9,445 nt of DNA from Stenotrophomonas maltophilia (GTDB lineage Bacteria; Pseudomonadota; Gammaproteobacteria; Xanthomonadales; Xanthomonadaceae), in contig DGIP01000229.1 of the NCBI GenBank assembly GCA_002386405.1, forward strand, positions 1-9,445, given 5' to 3'. This document shows, piece after piece, positions 6,848-9,445 of the stretch; the first letter of the stretch is position 1; each line of letters opens with the position of its first letter. A program made the position numbers and the translations under genes. A model generated the notes under the pieces. That model searched no databases, was not told where the DNA came from, and saw nothing but the letters and a program-made list of their open reading frames with translations.

Positions 6848-8731
6848 GTGCCGTCGTCCACGCTCGCCGTACCCGCCCTGCTCTGCCTGTCCATCGCCGC
6901 CGCGTTGCTGCCCGCCACCGCTGCCGCCCAGGCCGCACCCACCGCCGCGAGCGTGCCGCAGGCGCAGGGCTTCAACGCGCTGCTCGACGCGCAGACCATG
7001 GCGGCGATCAACGCCGATCCCGAACTGAAAACCCTGCTCGGGATCAGCGGCGACGGCGCGGCCGATACCTCCGACCGGCTCACCGACGTGTCGCTGGCCC
7101 AGCGCGAGGTCAACCGGCGCTTCCTGGCCGACAACCTGGCCGCGATCAAGGCGTGGAAGGGCGCGCCGCTGGACCCGCAGCAACAGCTCAGCGACGGCCT
7201 GGCGCGCTGGTTCTACCAGGCGCAGATCGACCTGATGGCGGTGCCGTGGGCCGCGGCGTGGCTGCCGGTGGGTGGCAGCACCTATGCGGTGGACCAGTTG
7301 TTCAGCCTGCCGGTGAACCTGCCGCAGTTCTTCGACAACCAGCACGCCGTCACCGACGTGACCAGTGCGCGCCACTACATCGCACGCCTGAACGCGATGG
7401 GCAGCAAGCTGGACCAGGTGCGTGCCAACCTGGACATGCAGGCCGCGCAGGGCGTGGTGCCACCGGAACTGGCCCTGGCCGGCGCGGCCAGCCAGTTCCG
7501 CACGCTGCTCACGCCCGCGCCGAAGGACAGCCTGTGGGTGGGTTCGCTGCAGCGCAAGCTGGACAAACTGCCGGCGATTCCCGCCGCCGAACGCGCCGCC
7601 CTGGTCGAACAGGCCACCGTGGCCGTGCGCGATTCGGTCAACCCCGGCTACCAGCGCCTGCTCGACCGCGTGCAGGCCCTGCAGGCCACCCACCCGGGCA
7701 ACAAGGGCATGTGGGCGCTGCCGCATGGCGATGCGTTCTATGACGCGGCGCTGCGCTGGTACACCAGCACCGACCTGGGTGCCGATGCCATCCACCAGAT
7801 CGGCCTGGACGAAGTGGCGCGCCTGGAAAAAAGCATGGACGCGCGCCTGCGCGAGATCGGCCTGCGCGATGGCACCGTGGCCGAGCGCATCCGGGCATTG
7901 GGCGACGATCCGCGTTACCGCTACGCGGACAGCGATGCCGGCCGCAGGGAACTGATCGGCGACATCGAACAGCGCCTGCGCGACCTCGACCCGCTGCTGC
8001 CCACCTACTTCGGCCACCTGCCGTCGCAGAAGCTGCTGGTGCAGCCGGTCCCGGCGCACATGCAGGCCACCTCGCCCGGCGGCTACTACTACCCGCCGGC
8101 GATGGACGGCTCACGCCCGGGCACCTTCTTCATCAACCTGGGCGACATGGCCTCCAACACCCGCTGGAGCACGCCTACCCTGACCTACCACGAAGGGTCG
8201 CCGGGCCATCACTTCCAGATCTCGATCGGGCAGACCCTGACCGACCTGCCGCTGCTGCGCCGCAGCCTCAACCCCAGCGCGTTTTCCGAAGGCTGGGCGC
8301 TGTACGCCGAGCAGCTGATGGCCGAAGCCGGCGTCTACCGCGACGACCCGGCCGGCGACATCGGCCGGCTGCAGGCCGAGATGTTCCGCTCGGTGCGGCT
8401 GGTGCTGGATACCGGCCTGCACCGCAAGCGCTGGACGCCCGAGCAGGCCGTGGCCTACATGCGCGAAAAGACCGGCATGACCGAGGCCGACGTGCGCATC
8501 GAAGTGAACCGCTACCTGGTGCAGCCGGGCCAGGCGGCGTCCTACAAGATGGGCCAGCTGCGCCTGCTCGCGCTGCGTGCGAAGGCGCAGCAGCAGCTCG
8601 GCGACCGTTTCGACATCCGCGCCTTCCATGACCTGATCCTGGGCAATGGCGCGATGCCGATGACCGTGGTGGAACAGGCCGTGGACGCATGGGTGGCCAG
8701 TGGCGGCGGCGATCCACGGCGCGCGCCCTGA
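6848..8731 (+). CDS. Secreted DUF885 protein with gluzincin-like metallopeptidase motif
   Basis: A 627-residue protein of the DUF885 family (PF05960), usual length about 550-620. The first 27 or so residues (SSTLAVPALLCLSIAAALLPATAAAQA) are a Sec signal peptide, probably cut near AAAQA, so the protein is periplasmic or secreted. The family hallmark YHEGSPGHHFQ is present (H448, E449, H454/H455), followed 26 residues later by E481 in SEGWALYAEQL. This HExxxHH...E arrangement resembles a variant gluzincin zinc site, so peptidase or carboxypeptidase activity is a reasonable prediction, but the substrate is not known. The region YYYPPAMDGSRPGTFFINLGDM, upstream of the motif, is also typical of the family. 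Translation starts at a GTG with GGAG 8 nt upstream; the next ATG is far inside. The gene appears to have its own promoter. No frameshift or missing metal residue is seen. Confidence 0.9.
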   Translation: MPSSTLAVPALLCLSIAAALLPATAAAQAAPTAASVPQAQGFNALLDAQTMAAINADPELKTLLGISGDGAADTSDRLTDVSLAQREVNRRFLADNLAAIKAWKGAPLDPQQQLSDGLARWFYQAQIDLMAVPWAAAWLPVGGSTYAVDQLFSLPVNLPQFFDNQHAVTDVTSARHYIARLNAMGSKLDQVRANLDMQAAQGVVPPELALAGAASQFRTLLTPAPKDSLWVGSLQRKLDKLPAIPAAERAALVEQATVAVRDSVNPGYQRLLDRVQALQATHPGNKGMWALPHGDAFYDAALRWYTSTDLGADAIHQIGLDEVARLEKSMDARLREIGLRDGTVAERIRALGDDPRYRYADSDAGRRELIGDIEQRLRDLDPLLPTYFGHLPSQKLLVQPVPAHMQATSPGGYYYPPAMDGSRPGTFFINLGDMASNTRWSTPTLTYHEGSPGHHFQISIGQTLTDLPLLRRSLNPSAFSEGWALYAEQLMAEAGVYRDDPAGDIGRLQAEMFRSVRLVLDTGLHRKRWTPEQAVAYMREKTGMTEADVRIEVNRYLVQPGQAASYKMGQLRLLALRAKAQQQLGDRFDIRAFHDLILGNGAMPMTVVEQAVDAWVASGGGDPRRAP

Positions 8732-8758
8732 CCGGTAGAAATACCTACGCCGTTTCGG

Positions 8759-8785
8759 TGTAACTCCGCTTGTCCACCCCGTAAC
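8759..8785 (+). promoter_or_regulatory. Paired GTAAC motifs, possible ECF-sigma promoter of the DUF2092 gene
   Basis: TGTAAC (8759-8764) and CGTAAC (8780-8785) repeat the core GTAAC exactly 21 bp apart. As a promoter, TGTAAC would be the -35 and CGTAA the -10 with a 15-bp spacer, resembling the AAC- and CGT-rich elements used by ECF sigma factors. Transcription would then start near 8791, just before the 35-nt hairpin. The alternative is a pair of regulator sites two helical turns apart. CACCC (8775-8779) and GGGTG (8786-8790) also form a small stem around the second motif. Confidence 0.35.
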
Positions 8786-8796
8786 GGGTGCGCACA

Positions 8797-8831
8797 GTGG
8801 GTCATGGCCTGCCTGGCAGGCCCGGACCCAC
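8797..8831 (+). promoter_or_regulatory. 35-nt leader hairpin abutting the DUF2092 Shine-Dalgarno
   Basis: GTGGGTC (8797-8803), an AT/CG internal loop, GGCCTGC (8806-8812), a CTG loop, GCAGGCC (8816-8822) and GACCCAC (8825-8831) fold into two perfect 7-bp stems. The 3' base of the stem touches the AGGAG at 8832-8836, and the ATG follows at 8843. In the mRNA this could stabilise the 5' end or tune access of the ribosome. The structure is clear from sequence; any regulatory role is inference. A terminator for the DUF885 gene is less likely because no U-run follows. Confidence 0.5.
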
Positions 8832-8842
8832 AGGAGAGCACC

Positions 8843-9445
8843 ATGCGTTCTTGCCGTTGCTGCCTGCTGCTTGCAGCCGTGCTGGCCGTACCGCTGGCGT
8901 TGCCAACCGCCAGCGGCGCGCCGCCCGTTGCCGTTGCCGAAACCGCTGCAGCCGCCACCGTCGATCCCGAGGCGATCGGCGCGTTGACCCGCATGGGCAA
9001 GGCACTGCGTGCGCTGCCGCAGTTCAGCATGGCCGCCACCACGCGCACCGAGTACGTGCTGGATGACGGGCAGAAACTGGCCCTGGCCGGCACCGTGGAT
9101 TACAAGGTGCTGGGACCGGACCGCTTCTTCGTGGAAATCCGCAGCGACCACCAGCACCGGCAGCTGTTCTACGACGGCCATACCCTGACCATCTACTCGC
9201 CGAAGCAGAAGTACTACGCCACCGTGGAGCACCTGGACCGCAGCAGCCAGGCGCTGCTCAGCGATTCGGCCACCCGGCTGGGCGTGGAATTCCCGCTGGC
9301 CGACCTGTTCCTGTGGGGCACCCCGGGGTTCCCGACCCAGGGCATCACCTCCGCGTTGTTTGTCGGCAGCGAACGCATCGATGGCGAGCCGACCCGGCAC
9401 TACGCCTTCCGCCAGCCCGGCGTGGACTGGCAGGTGTGGATCTCC
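8843..9445 (+). CDS. Secreted DUF2092 protein, N-terminal part (runs off the window)
   Basis: The frame from ATG 8843 stays open for 201 codons to the last base, so the C-terminus is missing. AGGAG lies 6 nt before the ATG. Residues 1-25 (MRSCRCCLLLAAVLAVPLAL then PTASG) are a Sec signal peptide; no lipobox is seen. The mature part carries the DUF2092 pattern: DPEAIGALTRMGKALRALPQF (41-61), RTEYVLDDGQKLALAGTVDYKV, GPDRFFVEIRSD, RQLFYDGHTLTIYSPKQKYYATV (106-128), and GVEFPLADLFLWG (147-159). These beta-rich, LolA/LppX-like proteins are exported, and their role is unknown; binding a hydrophobic ligand in the periplasm is a guess from the fold class. It follows the DUF885 gene by 111 bp but has its own control region with GTAAC repeats and a leader hairpin. 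In this family a further small gene often follows, which cannot be checked here. Confidence 0.88.
   Translation, partial: MRSCRCCLLLAAVLAVPLALPTASGAPPVAVAETAAAATVDPEAIGALTRMGKALRALPQFSMAATTRTEYVLDDGQKLALAGTVDYKVLGPDRFFVEIRSDHQHRQLFYDGHTLTIYSPKQKYYATVEHLDRSSQALLSDSATRLGVEFPLADLFLWGTPGFPTQGITSALFVGSERIDGEPTRHYAFRQPGVDWQVWIS

Noticed and set aside
5301..7028. 575-codon plus-strand frame overlapping the flavoprotein gene
   Set aside because: It is an out-of-frame copy of the flavoprotein coding region with an arginine-rich translation and no domain.
6566..8059. 497-codon minus-strand frame opposite the DUF885 gene
   Set aside because: It crosses a promoter region and overlaps two real genes; the translation shows no recognisable domain.
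8111..9400. Long minus-strand reading frame of 429 codons opposite the DUF885 and DUF2092 genes
   Set aside because: It is antisense to two clearly recognised proteins, spans their intergenic control region, and its translation is low-complexity H/Q/G/R-rich text typical of shadow frames in high-GC DNA.

Overview
This looks like an ordinary chromosomal window from a GC-rich gammaproteobacterium of the family Xanthomonadaceae, most likely Stenotrophomonas or a close relative. The evidence is very high GC at third codon positions, protein families typical of that group, and one short palindrome with a 5' GTAG head (3933-3955) of the kind called SMAG in Stenotrophomonas maltophilia. There is no sign of an insertion sequence, prophage, CRISPR array, rRNA or tRNA. 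Coding density is high and base composition is even, so nothing suggests recent transfer.

Layout. The window opens with the C-terminal end of a NarL/FixJ-type response regulator (+). A convergent MFS exporter (-) follows. It is divergent from a LysR regulator (+) across a 96-bp gap, the classic arrangement of a LysR protein controlling its neighbour. An NRAMP-type Mn(II)/Fe(II) importer (mntH-like, +) starts 28 bp after the LysR stop. Next come a SAM-dependent class I methyltransferase (+), a Tat-exported flavoprotein of the berberine-bridge-enzyme type with both covalent-FAD residues (+), and a secreted DUF885 protein with a zinc-peptidase-like HEGSPGHH...E motif (+). The last gene is the N-terminal two hundred residues of a secreted DUF2092 protein (+) that runs off the end of the window.

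The genes do not form one pathway. The most informative content is in the short gaps, where several gene-specific control sites can be read. (1) An MntR-type operator overlaps an extended -10 just before mntH, and the predicted transcript start lies at the ATG, which suggests a leaderless mRNA. (2) A SoxR-type (MerR-family) promoter precedes the methyltransferase: TTGACC, a 19-bp spacer holding CCTCAA-N6-TTGAGG, then CACAGT. (3) A 19-bp palindrome with LysR spacing covers the lysR start codon. (4) Two nested dyads lie before the flavoprotein gene. (5) Two GTAAC motifs 21 bp apart, followed by a 35-nt hairpin that touches the Shine-Dalgarno sequence, lie before the DUF2092 gene. Metal and redox stress is a recurring theme (MntR/NRAMP, SoxR box, exported flavoprotein), but joining these genes into one response is inference.

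I do not see a new multi-gene defence or mobile system. The observations worth testing are the regulatory sites and the unknown biochemistry of the DUF885, DUF2092 and methyltransferase proteins.
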